DNA from: Campylobacter sp. RM5004
Lineage (GTDB): Bacteria > Campylobacterota > Campylobacteria > Campylobacterales > Campylobacteraceae
Length of the DNA stretch: 64,000 nucleotides
Assembly: GCF_022369455.1 (NCBI RefSeq)
Contig: NZ_CP059599.1
Location: forward strand, 1 to 64,000
Direction of reading: 5' to 3'
Shown piece after piece: positions 30,280 to 40,371 of the stretch. Within the stretch, counting starts at the first letter, position 1. Each line of letters starts with the position of its first letter. The notes beneath the pieces are model-generated. The model made no database searches and had not been told where the DNA came from. It worked only from the letters and a program-made list of their open reading frames with translations. A program made the translations under genes and the position numbers.

Positions 30280-31485
30280 TTATTTACCGCAATTAATAAT
30301 CTTATCTTCTGCTAGTTTATTAATTCTTTCTTCACTAATACCAATGCTACTTAAAATATCTTTAGTGTCTTTTCCATAGCCTGGCATTGCTCTCCATACT
30401 TTGCAAGGATTGTTTTTAAATCTTGGCATAATGTTTGGACCTTTAACGGTTTTACCTTTTTCATTTTCCCAAGTGATAATGCTATTTCTTGCAATATATT
30501 GAGAATTGCCTTCTAATTCGCTAACTTCAAGAACTTTTGCACCTGCAATTTTTTTGCTCTTTAAATAATCAAGCGCATCTTTTACATTTAATTTGCCAAA
30601 ATACTCATCAAGTTTTTCTTCAAATAAAGCAGCTTTGCTAGTTTTTCTTGAAATTAGTTGAATACCTTCTGGATATTCTTCGGTGCCTATTAATTCTCCT
30701 ATGCCTAAGTCTTTAAAAATTTCACTTACTTGATAGCCACCAACTACTTCAAATACAATATAACCATCAGCGCATTTATATAATCCACAACCTGCATATA
30801 ATGGATCTTTTCCTTTAATCATTCTAGGGCACATTTCTCCGCCATTAAAGTAATCCATCATATAGTATTGTCCAACCCTAAGCATTACTTCATACATACA
30901 AACATCAATGCTCTCGCCTACACCTGTTGCTTTTGCTTTATGTAGTGCTGCAAGGCATGATGCAGTCGCAGTAAGACCTACCATATAATCAGCTGTATAA
31001 GGGAATGCTGGCATAGGTTGATTGATATCTCCATTTTGGATTAAATATCCTGAAAATGCCTGAGCTATTGTATTATAAGCTGCAAGGTTTGTATGATAAT
31101 CATCACCAAATTGACCAAAGCCACTCAAATGTGCTATTACTAAGTCTTTTTTATAAGACCATAAAACTTCATCTGTTATACCTTTGCTAGCAAATGCAGG
31201 GCCTTTACTAGCTTCAATAAAAATATCAGCTGTTTTTATTAAATCATAAAAAACTTCTTTGCCTTCTTCGCTAAAAATATTTAGGCTTAGTGCATATAAA
31301 TTCCTTCTACTAAGTTCTGGATAATTTGGTTGAACTCTAATAGTATCAGCATATTTACTATGCTCAATCCAAATAACTTCAGCTCCCCATTCTGCTAAAG
31401 TTTGTGCCGCAAATGGCCCAGCTATTTCAATAGCTGAGAAAACTACTCTTACCCCACTTAATGGACCAAATTTAGGTGTATTCAT
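30280..31485 (-). CDS. caiB: L-carnitine/gamma-butyrobetaine CoA-transferase
   Basis: CaiB moves CoA between gamma-butyrobetainyl-CoA or crotonobetainyl-CoA and carnitine (class III CoA-transferase). The 401-residue protein matches E. coli CaiB closely along its length, including [25 protein letters not shown] and [13 protein letters not shown]. The catalytic aspartate is D166, in YTAD, equivalent to E. coli Asp169. GGAG precedes the ATG. It lies 11 bp after caiA and 3 bp before caiC. Confidence 0.96.
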   Translation of the reverse strand: MNTPKFGPLSGVRVVFSAIEIAGPFAAQTLAEWGAEVIWIEHSKYADTIRVQPNYPELSRRNLYALSLNIFSEEGKEVFYDLIKTADIFIEASKGPAFASKGITDEVLWSYKKDLVIAHLSGFGQFGDDYHTNLAAYNTIAQAFSGYLIQNGDINQPMPAFPYTADYMVGLTATASCLAALHKAKATGVGESIDVCMYEVMLRVGQYYMMDYFNGGEMCPRMIKGKDPLYAGCGLYKCADGYIVFEVVGGYQVSEIFKDLGIGELIGTEEYPEGIQLISRKTSKAALFEEKLDEYFGKLNVKDALDYLKSKKIAGAKVLEVSELEGNSQYIARNSIITWENEKGKTVKGPNIMPRFKNNPCKVWRAMPGYGKDTKDILSSIGISEERINKLAEDKIINCGK

Positions 31486-31496
31486 TTTAAACTCCT

Positions 31497-32630
31497 TTAT
31501 CTGTATTGTTTTAATATTGCACGACCAAGTGTAAGGATTTGCATTTCATCACTACCACCACTTAATCTATCTATTCTTAAATCTCTCCAAAATCTTCCTA
31601 CTCTATGACCTGTTACGCCAATTCCACCAAGAATTTGCATCGCTGTATCAATTACGTTAAACGCTTCATTAGCACAATAGTATTTGCACATTGCACTATC
31701 TCCTGAATTAGCAATGCCTTCATCCATTTTCCAAGCGCATTCATAAATCATATTTTTCATAGAGTTAAGTTTCATTGCCATGAAAGCTACTTTTTCTTGA
31801 ATTAATTGAGTTCTTCCGATAGCTTCGCCAAATTGAACTCTAACATTTGCATATTTGCAAGCATCTTCAAAAGCACATAAAGCTACGCCATAATTTGTGC
31901 AAGCAACTAAAAATCTTTCAGCATCAAATTCTTCTTTAACTCTATTAAAGCCTTCTCCTTCTTTTCCAAAGAAGTCTTTTTCTTCAAGTTCTACATCTGT
32001 AAATGTAATCTCGCAGCAGCTATCCATTCTAAGACCAAGCTTATCAAGAGGAGTTACTTTAATACCAGCCTTACTCATATCTACAAAAAACTCAGAATAA
32101 ATAGGCTTTTCACTTGAACCATCTCTTGCCATTACTATTAAATAAGGAGTATGTAATGAGCTTGTAATAAAGCATTTTTGTCCGTTTAAATAAATCTTGC
32201 CATCTTTTCTTGTATAAGTTGTTTTAAGACTTCCAACATCGCTTCCTGCCATAGGTTCTGTAATAGCACTATTAAACATTTGCTTACCTGTTCCGCGGAA
32301 TGCAAATATTTTATCAATTTGCTCTTGTGTTCCATATCTTAAGATAGTTCCAAATCCTGGCAATTGATACAATACATAAGTAGGTGCGCCGTGTCTGCCT
32401 AGCTCTTCCCAAATAGCAGTTAGAGTTACCATACTTGCACCCATTCCGCCATGCTCTTCATCTAAAAGCATAGTATCAACGCCAAGTTCTGCCAAACCTT
32501 TAACCCACTCAATAGGATATTCGTGTTTTTCATCACACTCTGCAAAATAGCTTTCCCAGTTTCTACTAGTCATATATTCTTTAATGCCTGCTACGAATAA
32601 TTCTTGTTCTTCGTTTAATCTAAAATCCAT
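31497..32630 (-). CDS. caiA: Crotonobetainyl-CoA reductase
   Basis: CaiA is an acyl-CoA dehydrogenase-type flavoprotein that works in the reductive direction, converting crotonobetainyl-CoA to gamma-butyrobetainyl-CoA with electrons from the Fix complex. The 377-residue length fits E. coli CaiA (380). Characteristic segments are [27 protein letters not shown] and the C-terminal [27 protein letters not shown] precedes the ATG. It sits between caiT (21 bp upstream) and caiB in the operon. Confidence 0.95.
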   Translation of the reverse strand: MDFRLNEEQELFVAGIKEYMTSRNWESYFAECDEKHEYPIEWVKGLAELGVDTMLLDEEHGGMGASMVTLTAIWEELGRHGAPTYVLYQLPGFGTILRYGTQEQIDKIFAFRGTGKQMFNSAITEPMAGSDVGSLKTTYTRKDGKIYLNGQKCFITSSLHTPYLIVMARDGSSEKPIYSEFFVDMSKAGIKVTPLDKLGLRMDSCCEITFTDVELEEKDFFGKEGEGFNRVKEEFDAERFLVACTNYGVALCAFEDACKYANVRVQFGEAIGRTQLIQEKVAFMAMKLNSMKNMIYECAWKMDEGIANSGDSAMCKYYCANEAFNVIDTAMQILGGIGVTGHRVGRFWRDLRIDRLSGGSDEMQILTLGRAILKQYR

Positions 32631-32651
32631 AATTTTCTCCTTTAATAATTT

Positions 32652-34157
32652 TTAAAACCAATTCATTTTTTTAGCGTCTTTTAAAAACGCATAGATAATT
32701 AAAATATTTACGAAAAATAAAGGGCAACCCCCAACTATAATTGCTGTTTGTATAGGTTTTAATCCACCAAGTGCTAGCAATGTAACTCCAACAACTCCTA
32801 CTAAAATACTCCAACCTATTCTTATAAATAGAGGTGGTTCTTCATCTTCTTTTACACCTTTGCAAGTACTCATTGCTAGAGTATATGCACATCCGTTGAT
32901 TAAAGTAATAGTTGCAATGAATGCAAAAATAAAGAAGCCAAAAATACAAACAGTAGGCATAGGAAGTGTTGCCCAAGTTTCAATTACAGCTCTAAAAGCT
33001 CCTGATTTTTCAATAATTGCAGGGATATCAAGACCTTTTGTTACCATTAAATGCATTGTATTTCCACCTAAAATACCCCACATAATCCAAGTTGAAGCAC
33101 TAATTCCTGCAACAATTCCTATACAAAGCTGTCCTATTGTTCTACCTTTACTAATACGAGCTAAGAAAATACTCATTGAAATTCCATAAACTATATACCA
33201 GCACCAGTAAAACACTGTCCAAGCTTGTGGGAAACCATTGCCACGAATACCATCTGTATAAAATATCATTTTTGCAAAGTTTGTAATAAATATACCAACA
33301 CTATCAGTAAAATAATTAAGCATAAATGTAGTAGAGCCTAATATAAACACATATCCAAGCATAATAATCATTAAATATGTTCTAATATCGCTTGCAATTT
33401 TAATACCTTTAGAAATACCAAAAGCTACACAAATTGCGTTAAATACAACCCAGCATGAAACTATCGTTGCATCTAGCATTAAAGTATGCTCTATTCCAAA
33501 TAACCATTGCATACATTCAGTTACAATAGGAGTTGCAAGACCTAGTGAAGTTCCCATTGCTAAAATTAAGCAAACTACATAAACGTTGTCAATTATAGTT
33601 CCTAACCAACCATTAGCTAGTTTTTCACCTATTGCAGGTGCTAGCGTTCCTGAAGGGCGAATAGTGTCCATTTTTTTAACAAACATAAAATAACCAAATG
33701 CAATTGTTAAAAGTGCATAAGAAGCCCAAGGTAAAGGTCCCCAGTGAAACATTGAGTACGGAAGTCCCATATCCATAGCTTCATAACTCATTTTTTCATA
33801 CCCAAATGGCATAGAAACAGAATAATAATAAACTTCTAAAACAGCCCAATAAATAATAGCCGCACTAGTGCAACTTGCAAACATCATAAATACCCAAGAA
33901 ATAGTGCTGTATTCAGGATCTCCATCTCCTAGTTTTCTTTTACTTAAAGGTCCAAATACTAGCCAAAAAAATCCAGCCAACATAGCTACCATATACCATT
34001 CAAATAAAAACCCAAACTTTTGAGTAACAAAATCAAAGGTTTTATTTATAGTTGCATTAGCAGCATCTAAATCACTTATAACCCACCAACCTAAAAGAAT
34101 TACCACAAAAAGTGAAGGAAAAAATACTTTAGGTTCTATTCCTCTTTTTTCTACCAT
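32652..34157 (-). CDS. caiT: L-carnitine/gamma-butyrobetaine antiporter
   Basis: CaiT is a trimeric BCCT-family antiporter. I choose the second ATG (34157): AAGGA lies 7 bases upstream, and the product then opens [14 protein letters not shown] like E. coli CaiT. Numbering from this start, the substrate-site residues Y111, W139, W144 and W320 correspond to E. coli Y114, W142, W147 and W323. M328 corresponds to Met331, which makes CaiT sodium-independent. The second tryptophan of the E. coli WW pair is Tyr321 here. Twelve membrane segments are expected in 501 residues. It lies 2 bp after caiD. Confidence 0.95.
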   Translation of the reverse strand: MVEKRGIEPKVFFPSLFVVILLGWWVISDLDAANATINKTFDFVTQKFGFLFEWYMVAMLAGFFWLVFGPLSKRKLGDGDPEYSTISWVFMMFASCTSAAIIYWAVLEVYYYSVSMPFGYEKMSYEAMDMGLPYSMFHWGPLPWASYALLTIAFGYFMFVKKMDTIRPSGTLAPAIGEKLANGWLGTIIDNVYVVCLILAMGTSLGLATPIVTECMQWLFGIEHTLMLDATIVSCWVVFNAICVAFGISKGIKIASDIRTYLMIIMLGYVFILGSTTFMLNYFTDSVGIFITNFAKMIFYTDGIRGNGFPQAWTVFYWCWYIVYGISMSIFLARISKGRTIGQLCIGIVAGISASTWIMWGILGGNTMHLMVTKGLDIPAIIEKSGAFRAVIETWATLPMPTVCIFGFFIFAFIATITLINGCAYTLAMSTCKGVKEDEEPPLFIRIGWSILVGVVGVTLLALGGLKPIQTAIIVGGCPLFFVNILIIYAFLKDAKKMNWF

Positions 34158-34159
34158 GA

Positions 34160-34942
34160 TTATTTTCCTTGCCAAACAGGCTCACGCTTTTCAACGAAGG
34201 CTTTAGGACCTTCAATTCCATCTGCTGTTTTTTCTATAAAACGATATGCTATATCACAATATGCAGTTGCATCTTCAAGGCTCATTTGTTTTGCTCTGTG
34301 GAAAATCATTTTTGAAAACTCAAGTGATAATGGAGCATTTTTTGTAATTGTCTTAGCTAATTCTAAAGCTTCATTCATGAGCTCATCTTGTGGAACTACT
34401 TTATTAATAAGATTATATTTTAAAGCTTCATCAGCTTTAATTACACGACCTGTTAGCATCATTTCCATTGCAAGTTTTGTAGGGATATCTCTTGCAAGTC
34501 TTACAAGACCGCCAGTTGATGCAATAAGTCCAACTTTAACTTCAGTTAAACCAAATTTAGCATTTTCTGCTGCTATGATTAAATCACAACTCATAGCTAT
34601 TTCCATACCGCCACCTACTGCAAAGCCATTTACTGCAGCTATGATTGGCTTTTTGCTAAGGCGATTCGTAATACCACCGAAGCCATGTGGTGTAACTGTA
34701 GCACATTCGCCACTTCCACTAAGCTCACTTAAGTCTTCTCCTGCGCAAAATGCTTTTGGTCCAGCACCTGTTATTATAATAACTCTTACATCTTTATCAA
34801 GCTCTGCACGATTTAAAACATCTTCCATTGCATAACTTGTTTCGTGATTTAGTGCGTTTGCTTTATTTTCACGATTAATTTTCATAATTAAAATTCCATC
34901 GTTTAATTCACACTTTAAACCTTCATTTTCAAAATAAACCAT
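34160..34942 (-). CDS. caiD: Carnitinyl-CoA dehydratase (crotonobetainyl-CoA hydratase)
   Basis: CaiD is a crotonase-fold enzyme interconverting L-carnitinyl-CoA and crotonobetainyl-CoA. The 260-residue protein has the oxyanion-hole segments [11 protein letters not shown] and [11 protein letters not shown]. The catalytic glutamates E114 and E134 correspond to E. coli E111 and E131. AAAGGAG precedes the ATG. In E. coli caiD follows caiC; here it is the first cai gene and follows fixB. Confidence 0.95.
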   Translation of the reverse strand: MVYFENEGLKCELNDGILIMKINRENKANALNHETSYAMEDVLNRAELDKDVRVIIITGAGPKAFCAGEDLSELSGSGECATVTPHGFGGITNRLSKKPIIAAVNGFAVGGGMEIAMSCDLIIAAENAKFGLTEVKVGLIASTGGLVRLARDIPTKLAMEMMLTGRVIKADEALKYNLINKVVPQDELMNEALELAKTITKNAPLSLEFSKMIFHRAKQMSLEDATAYCDIAYRFIEKTADGIEGPKAFVEKREPVWQGK

Positions 34943-34968
34943 AACTACTCCTTTAAATTAATACTTTT

Positions 34969-35826
34969 TTATAAGTTTTTTAAAACTTCTTTTAAATCAC
35001 CGACAATTCCTAAATCTGCAGATTCAAAGAATGGTGCTTTGTCATCTTTATTGATAACTACGATTTTTTTAGAATTTACACAACCTACTAAATGCTGAAC
35101 TTGTCCGCTAATACCTATAGCAATATATAAATCAGGTGCAATAATGTTTGCGCTAATACCTATATAGCGAGATTTATCTATCCATTTTTCAGTTTCTGCT
35201 ATAGGTCTTGAGCATGCAATTTGTGCGCCTAGTTTTTCAGCTAATTTATATGCTAAATCTAAATCTTCTTTTTGAGCAAAACCACGACCAACTGCAACAA
35301 TAATTTTTGCTTTACTTAAATCTACATCGTTATTTACTTTTTTATTAACACTTAAAACTTTTACTTTATTAGCTGAGATTTCTTTTGTTGTTGCATTTAC
35401 ATCTTTTAAAGCTATTTCGTTTTCGTTTGCTGCGTAGTTTGCGCTTAAAGAGATTATTTTTTCATTTCCTGTAAGCTCACTTGTTCTAATAGCAGCACCA
35501 CCATAAACAATATTAGTAGTTTTTACCCCATTGCTTAAATCTATAGTTGATACATCACTAACAATAGGAGCGTCTAAATATCCAGCAACTAAAGCTGCTA
35601 AATCTTTATTAGCTGATGAGGTGATAAATAATACATCTTGATTTTTTAAATCTTCAGCAATGCTTTTTGCACAATCATTAATGCTAGCACCATTAGCAAT
35701 GTTAAACTTAATTTGATTTTCTGCAATACTTTGTATGCTTTCAGTGCAATAGTGAGTGTCAATATTACCTAAATTACTAATCTTTTTTAAGGTATCAATT
35801 TCGTTTGTAAATACATAAATTTTCAT
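34969..35826 (-). CDS. fixB: Electron transfer flavoprotein alpha-like FixB
   Basis: FixB is the FAD-binding alpha-type subunit of the FixAB electron transfer flavoprotein feeding CaiA. I start it at 35826, where AAGGAG precedes the ATG; the open frame extends 16 codons further into fixA without a site. The 285-residue product carries the ETF-alpha C-terminal signature with SRPIAETEKWID and ISGQVQHLVGC. It is shorter than E. coli FixB (about 313). It follows fixA by 10 bp. Confidence 0.93.
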   Translation of the reverse strand: MKIYVFTNEIDTLKKISNLGNIDTHYCTESIQSIAENQIKFNIANGASINDCAKSIAEDLKNQDVLFITSSANKDLAALVAGYLDAPIVSDVSTIDLSNGVKTTNIVYGGAAIRTSELTGNEKIISLSANYAANENEIALKDVNATTKEISANKVKVLSVNKKVNNDVDLSKAKIIVAVGRGFAQKEDLDLAYKLAEKLGAQIACSRPIAETEKWIDKSRYIGISANIIAPDLYIAIGISGQVQHLVGCVNSKKIVVINKDDKAPFFESADLGIVGDLKEVLKNL

Positions 35827-35836
35827 ATCTTGCTCC

Positions 35837-36559
35837 TTATAATAATTTTTCAAATTCCGATTTGAAATTCTCAAAGTCTTTTAATTCAAATATTTGTTTT
35901 GCTCTATCTTTTGATTTCGGAGCTTCTATTTTTAATGTAGTAATTTTTGATACATTATTACTAGCAGCAATTTCGCTGCTTGGTTTTTTAGCAGCTTGTA
36001 ATATAGCTTTCATACCAGGTATTTTTGCTTCATAATATTCAGGATTTATACTAAGCACAGCAGGTAGGTCTAAATTAAGATGACTTTCGTTTAAAGAATC
36101 ACTAGTATTTAAATCTACAATATTTGAAACAGCATTAATAGCACTTACATTACCTGCATATGCAGCATCTAATTTTGCAGCCAGAAAAGGTGCAAATATT
36201 CCTTGAAATAAATCAGAAGAATTTGAACCAGTGATTATAATTTTTGCATCAATACTTTTTGCGTATTCGCAAACTGCATTTGCTGCACTTATGCTATCAA
36301 CTGCAACGCCTTTTAAATTAATTAACTCATCTAAGCCACGGCTTAGTAAATCTTTACTAAGTTTTGAATTTAGACTTTCGCCAACATAAACTCCTATGAT
36401 TTTGCAATCAGCATTTTTTTCTTTAATTGATAAAGCACATTCAATTGCGCTTAAATCAAAGTTAGAAATTTTTAAATTAGAAGTCTGATCTAATTCACCA
36501 TTTGAAAATTTTAATTCTTCTTCATCTAAAACAATTTTAGTGCAAACTAAAATATTCAT
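35837..36559 (-). CDS. fixA: Electron transfer flavoprotein beta-like FixA
   Basis: FixA is the beta-type subunit of the FixAB flavoprotein. The 240-residue protein begins MNILVCTKIVLDEEELKF and has the family segment IDLNTSD...LPAVLSINPEYYEAKIPGMKAI. AAAAGGAG precedes the ATG. It is the first gene of the fix-cai string and has its own TATAAT element plus an inverted repeat upstream. A variant of the dispersed repeat overlaps its last codons (ENFKSEFEKLL). Confidence 0.93.
   Translation of the reverse strand: MNILVCTKIVLDEEELKFSNGELDQTSNLKISNFDLSAIECALSIKEKNADCKIIGVYVGESLNSKLSKDLLSRGLDELINLKGVAVDSISAANAVCEYAKSIDAKIIITGSNSSDLFQGIFAPFLAAKLDAAYAGNVSAINAVSNIVDLNTSDSLNESHLNLDLPAVLSINPEYYEAKIPGMKAILQAAKKPSSEIAASNNVSKITTLKIEAPKSKDRAKQIFELKDFENFKSEFEKLL
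35852..35871 (-). repeat. Dispersed 20-bp repeat at the end of fixA
   Basis: Minus strand AGAATTTCAAATCGGAATTT, two bases from consensus, inside the last codons of fixA. Confidence 0.65.
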
Positions 36560-36586
36560 AAAATCTCCTTTTTTAATTTAATCTTA

Positions 36587-36627
36587 ATTTAAAATATTAA
36601 ATTTTAAATATAAGTTTTTCAATTATA
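36587..36627 (-). promoter_or_regulatory. Candidate promoter and operator of the fix-cai operon
   Basis: On the minus strand, TATAAT (36622-36627) is followed by the perfect inverted repeat ATTTAAAAT-N5-ATTTTAAAT (36587-36609). The repeat would begin a few bases after the transcription start. This is the only obvious promoter in the gap between the symporter and fixA. The regulator is unknown; no caiF or crp gene lies in the window. Confidence 0.5.
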
Positions 36628-36673
36628 TATTTTTTTCCTTGTTTGAAACTTAAAGATATATTGATATAAATAT

Positions 36674-38203
36674 TTAATTAAATAATGAAGAATAATATTT
36701 AAGCAATAATGAAGATAATAAAATACCTGAAAATATTAATAATAGGGCATATAATTTAGTTTTTTTGTATTCGGTTTTTTCTAATTTAATAGACATAAAA
36801 TTTAAATTTTTATTAGAATTTTTTTCTAAAAACATAATTCCAAAGATTAGACTAGATAATATAGAGCAAAAAAATGCTTCATAAGTAATTAAGTTTAGCT
36901 CATTTAAAAATCTAATAATTACATAAGTTAAAAACCCACTGATTTGAGATGCTAAAGCTGATTTTATTCCGTAATTTTTGATATATAAAATACCTATAAC
37001 GCTTACTATCCAACTAGCTGCTATTATAGTGCTTGCAAACCAAGCGATTATTCTAATACTTGCTAATTCAAAGGTATTAATTATAAAGCATAAAATACAT
37101 ACACTTAATATGATTATTCTGCATAATATTAGTTTTTGCTTATCAGTTTTTTCTTTTTTGCTGATTTGTCCTATTATATCTTCGCTAAAACTAAAGCCAA
37201 TAACAGCTAAAAAAGTCATAGCAGAACTAATTCCTGCTTGAACTATGCCTGTTATTAACATAGCGCCTAAAATAGGTGGCATTTGTTCTAAAGCAGAAAT
37301 GATTACTACTTTTTCGCTTGTATCAATAACAATTCCACTGTATTTAATAACTATTACTAATAGGTATAAAATTCCTAGAAAATAAACTGTTAAAATTGCA
37401 GATAATACGCTTGTTCTAAAAATTACGTGTTCGTTCTTAGCCATTAAATTTCTACCTGCTTGCCAAGGAGAAATAGCTATGGTTATACACCAAATAATTC
37501 CCATGGTTAATACATAAGATAATTCGTTCGGAGCTTTTAATGTTTCTGGTTTTGTAATTGCAAGTTGTTTCATTGCAATAAAAGGATTTTCAATAGTATT
37601 GAAGATATAAAATGCAGCAATAATAGTAACGCTTAAAAACATAATACACATAAGTGTATCGCTAATAATTGCTCCATTAGAACCACTAAGACTTACAAAA
37701 GCTAAAATTATAACAAAACCTGCAATTAAGCTTGTTGTTTTGCTAAAATCAGTTAAGCTTTCTAATAATATACTAACACCTTGCATAACTGAAATAAGAT
37801 AAGCAAACATGCTAAAACAAACTACAAAAGCTGAACACATTCTTAAATATTTTGCAAACTTATGTTCTTGAAACACTAAATAAAAAAATTCAGGAAGAGT
37901 TTTTACTTTACTAGCCCTTAAGTATCGTCCAAAAAATAAAGAACCTAGGATATATCCACAAGCACACATGGTATTTATTACTATTAGTGATATAAAGTGA
38001 CCATCATATACCCAAGCACAATCACCCATAAAACCATTTGTAGATAACATACTTGCAAAAACTGTGCCTGTTAAAAATAATGTATTTGCATTTCTACCTG
38101 CAACAAAAAAGTCATCTAAATTTTTAGTTCTTTTTGAAAGAAAATAAGATAGTATTAAAAATAAAATAAAAGAGATTAAGACAAGTAAGCTTATAATATT
38201 CAT
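36674..38203 (-). CDS. Sodium:solute symporter family transporter
   Basis: A 509-residue integral membrane protein with about 13 predicted membrane segments. It matches the SSS pattern: an N-terminal FFVAGRNANTLFLTGT segment, and WQAGRNLMAKNEH in the region that is usually conserved between helices 6 and 7. The substrate cannot be assigned from sequence; the family carries proline, pantothenate, acetate and other organic solutes. It begins overlapping a 31-residue membrane protein gene (ATGA). It lies 114 bp upstream of fixA, on the same strand, so it could be co-transcribed with the carnitine genes, but fixA has its own promoter-like element. Confidence 0.9.
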   Translation of the reverse strand: MNIISLLVLISFILFLILSYFLSKRTKNLDDFFVAGRNANTLFLTGTVFASMLSTNGFMGDCAWVYDGHFISLIVINTMCACGYILGSLFFGRYLRASKVKTLPEFFYLVFQEHKFAKYLRMCSAFVVCFSMFAYLISVMQGVSILLESLTDFSKTTSLIAGFVIILAFVSLSGSNGAIISDTLMCIMFLSVTIIAAFYIFNTIENPFIAMKQLAITKPETLKAPNELSYVLTMGIIWCITIAISPWQAGRNLMAKNEHVIFRTSVLSAILTVYFLGILYLLVIVIKYSGIVIDTSEKVVIISALEQMPPILGAMLITGIVQAGISSAMTFLAVIGFSFSEDIIGQISKKEKTDKQKLILCRIIILSVCILCFIINTFELASIRIIAWFASTIIAASWIVSVIGILYIKNYGIKSALASQISGFLTYVIIRFLNELNLITYEAFFCSILSSLIFGIMFLEKNSNKNLNFMSIKLEKTEYKKTKLYALLLIFSGILLSSLLLKYYSSLFN

Positions 38204-38295
38204 TGTTTTTCTTCTTCAGATAATTTCATATACATTAAAACACCACAACAAATTAAGCAAATACCTGAAAACAAAGCATAAAACAATTCAAGCAT
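38200..38295 (-). CDS. Small symporter-associated membrane protein, 31 residues
   Basis: ATG at 38295 follows AAGGAAT by a proper spacing, and the TGA stop overlaps the symporter start (ATGA). The product begins MLELFYALFSGICLICCGVL, one hydrophobic helix, and ends with the charged SEEEKQ. Small single-helix proteins encoded just before SSS transporters are annotated in other bacteria as symporter small accessory proteins, and this fits well. It is too short for most gene finders. Confidence 0.7.
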   Translation of the reverse strand: MLELFYALFSGICLICCGVLMYMKLSEEEKQ

Positions 38296-38463
38296 ATTAA
38301 TTCCTTAATATAAAATTAAAAAAATTATTTAATTTTATAATTTTAAAACTTAAAAGAATGTAAATTTTTAAATATATTTATATAAGAAATAAGATAAAGT
38401 AATTTAAATTATATTTATTATCTTTTTTAAAGAGATAAAAATAAGTAAAAAATTATTTTTTTC

Positions 38464-38492
38464 TTGACAAGTAAACTTATATTAAATACACT
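38464..38492 (+). promoter_or_regulatory. Promoter of the S10 ribosomal protein operon
   Basis: TTGACA at 38464-38469 and TACACT at 38487-38492 are separated by 17 bp, a near-ideal sigma-70 promoter. A -35 this good is unusual for Campylobacter, which fits a strongly expressed operon. It is followed by an 80-bp leader. Confidence 0.75.
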
Positions 38493-38513
38493 TGCGAACC
38501 TATTTTAGTTTTT

Positions 38514-38563
38514 GTGATACTTATCACATGTTCTTTAATGGGTTGGCTTAAATGCCAACGAGT
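38514..38563 (+). promoter_or_regulatory. Hairpins in the S10 operon leader
   Basis: The leader contains GTGATA-CT-TATCAC (38514-38527) and GTTGGC-TTAAAT-GCCAAC (38542-38559), two inverted repeats between the promoter and rpsJ. They may be part of autogenous control by a ribosomal protein, as in other S10 operons, but the structure does not match one I know. Confidence 0.5.
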
Positions 38564-38582
38564 TCTTTTAAAAGGAAAAAAA

Positions 38583-38894
38583 ATGGAAAGAATTAGGTTA
38601 AAGTTAAAAGCTTATGACCACAGGGTTCTAGATCGTACAGTTGCGGCAATTGTTGAAGCCGTTAAGAGAACTGGTGCTGAAATTAGAGGTCCAGTACCAA
38701 TGCCTACAAAAATAAAGCGTTATACCGTTTTAAGATCTCCGCACATCAATAAAGATTCAAGAGAACAATTTGAAATGAGAATTCACGCTCGTATGATTGA
38801 TATTTTGGCTGCTACTACTGATACCGTTGATAGCTTAACAAAGCTTGATTTGGCACCAGAAGTTAATGTTGAAGTTCGTGCAATGGGCAAGTAA
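38583..38894 (+). CDS. rpsJ: 30S ribosomal protein S10
   Basis: Binds 16S rRNA in the head of the small subunit and also acts as NusE in antitermination. The ATG at 38583 follows AAAAGGAAAAAA and gives the standard 103-residue protein [17 protein letters not shown]. The longer open frame upstream is leader sequence. It is the first gene of the S10 cluster and lies 9 bp before rplC. Confidence 0.98.
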   Translation: MERIRLKLKAYDHRVLDRTVAAIVEAVKRTGAEIRGPVPMPTKIKRYTVLRSPHINKDSREQFEMRIHARMIDILAATTDTVDSLTKLDLAPEVNVEVRAMGK

Positions 38895-38903
38895 GGATAG
38901 AGT

Positions 38904-39479
38904 ATGGAATATATTGTTGAAAAAATCGGAATGAGTAGAACAATTAACACCTCTAGCACTCCTGTAACACTACTTAAGTTAGTTCAAACTAAAGTTTGCG
39001 AACTTAAAGATGGTAAAGCTATCGTTGCATACGCACAAGGTAAACACCAAAACAAGTGCATCGCAGGTCAGCAAAAAAAATACAGCCTAAGTGCAGAGTT
39101 TAACAAATTTGCTAGTTTAGAAGTAGCAAATACAGAAGCAGGTGACATTGATACTACACCTTTAGCTGAAGCAAAAGTTTTAAAAGTAAGCTTCAACTCA
39201 AAAGGTAGAGGTTATGCTGGTGTTGTTAAAAGACACGGATTTGCAGGTGGTCCAGCAAGTCATGGTAGCCGTTTTCACAGACGCTCAGGTTCAATAGGTA
39301 ACCGTGAGTGGCCAGGTCGTGTTCAAAAAGGACGCAAAATGGCAGGTCATTTTGGTAATGAATTAGTTACTGTTAAAAATGAAGTTGTTTCATTTGATGC
39401 TGAAAATGGTATTTTAGTATTAAAAGGAAGCGTTGCAGGTTATAATGGTGCAATGGGTAAAGTAAGGATTGTAAAATGA
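38904..39479 (+). CDS. rplC: 50S ribosomal protein L3
   Basis: L3 helps start 50S assembly and lies near the peptidyl transferase centre. The 191-residue product contains the signature [22 protein letters not shown] followed by [20 protein letters not shown]. It is shorter than the E. coli L3 (209), mostly in the N-terminal half. It overlaps rplD by 4 bp. Confidence 0.98.
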   Translation: MEYIVEKIGMSRTINTSSTPVTLLKLVQTKVCELKDGKAIVAYAQGKHQNKCIAGQQKKYSLSAEFNKFASLEVANTEAGDIDTTPLAEAKVLKVSFNSKGRGYAGVVKRHGFAGGPASHGSRFHRRSGSIGNREWPGRVQKGRKMAGHFGNELVTVKNEVVSFDAENGILVLKGSVAGYNGAMGKVRIVK

Positions 39480-40087
39480 AAGTATGCGTATTAAACGATA
39501 AATTTGAAAAAGCTAGCGAGCTTGATTTACCAGCAAGATACGCTGAAGTAAATCCTCATAACCTTTATTTATATGTTAAATCATACCAAGCTAGCATGAG
39601 AGCAAATACAGCTCATACCAAAGGTAGAAGCGAAGTTAGCGGTGGTGGTAAAAAACCATGGAGACAAAAAGGTCGCGGTGGTGCTCGTGCAGGTTCAACA
39701 AGAACTAACGTATGGGTAGGTGGTGCAGTTGCATTTGGTCCAACAAACAATAGAAACTATTTTCAAAAAGTAAATAAAAAGCAAAAAAGATTAGCATTTG
39801 AAAGAGCTTTAGCAGACAAAGCTAATGCAAACGCTTTATTTGCAGTAGATAATATAGTTATTGAAAGTGGTAAAACAAAAGATGCAAGAGCTATGATTAA
39901 TAAAATAGGTGTTAAAGATGCTTTAATTGTTAAGTCATTATTAGATGAAAAAACATTATTAGCATTTAGAAATCTTGCTAATTGTTATGTTGTTGATATT
40001 ACTGAAGTAAATGCTTATTTATTAAGTATATTTAATTCTGTAATTATTGAAAAAGATGCTTTAGCATCAATTACGAAAGAGGGCTAA
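39476..40087 (+). CDS. rplD: 50S ribosomal protein L4
   Basis: L4 lines the exit tunnel; in E. coli it is also the autogenous regulator of the S10 operon. The 203-residue protein has the tunnel loop [20 protein letters not shown] and GGAVAFGP. It starts 4 bp inside rplC and is followed 1 bp later by rplW. Confidence 0.98.
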   Translation: MKVCVLNDKFEKASELDLPARYAEVNPHNLYLYVKSYQASMRANTAHTKGRSEVSGGGKKPWRQKGRGGARAGSTRTNVWVGGAVAFGPTNNRNYFQKVNKKQKRLAFERALADKANANALFAVDNIVIESGKTKDARAMINKIGVKDALIVKSLLDEKTLLAFRNLANCYVVDITEVNAYLLSIFNSVIIEKDALASITKEG

Positions 40088-40088
40088 G

Positions 40089-40370
40089 ATGGCTGATATC
40101 ACAGATATAAAAAATATAGTTTATACAGAAAAAACTTTAGGCCTTCAAGAAGGTGGCGTGGTAGTTATCCAAGCTAGTCCTAAAATGACTAAAAATGGTC
40201 TAAAGCAAGTGTTAAGAGAATATTTTGGCATAGTTCCTTTAAAAATCAATTCATTAAGAATGGATGGAAAAGTAAAGAGATTTAGAGGACTAGAAGGTCA
40301 AAGAAGTGACTTTAAAAAGTTTTATGTAAAGCTACCTGAGGGTGCTAGTTTAGAAAATAAGGAAGGCTAA
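40089..40370 (+). CDS. rplW: 50S ribosomal protein L23
   Basis: L23 sits at the tunnel exit and docks trigger factor and SRP. The product has 93 residues, with [14 protein letters not shown] near the N-terminus, a short form lacking nothing essential. It lies 1 bp after rplD and 1 bp before rplB. Confidence 0.96.
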   Translation: MADITDIKNIVYTEKTLGLQEGGVVVIQASPKMTKNGLKQVLREYFGIVPLKINSLRMDGKVKRFRGLEGQRSDFKKFYVKLPEGASLENKEG

Positions 40371-40371
40371 G

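Noticed and set aside
34377-34835. A 152-residue plus-strand frame opposite caiD
   Set aside because: It is antisense to a well-conserved gene and its residues follow the complementary codons. No signal supports it.
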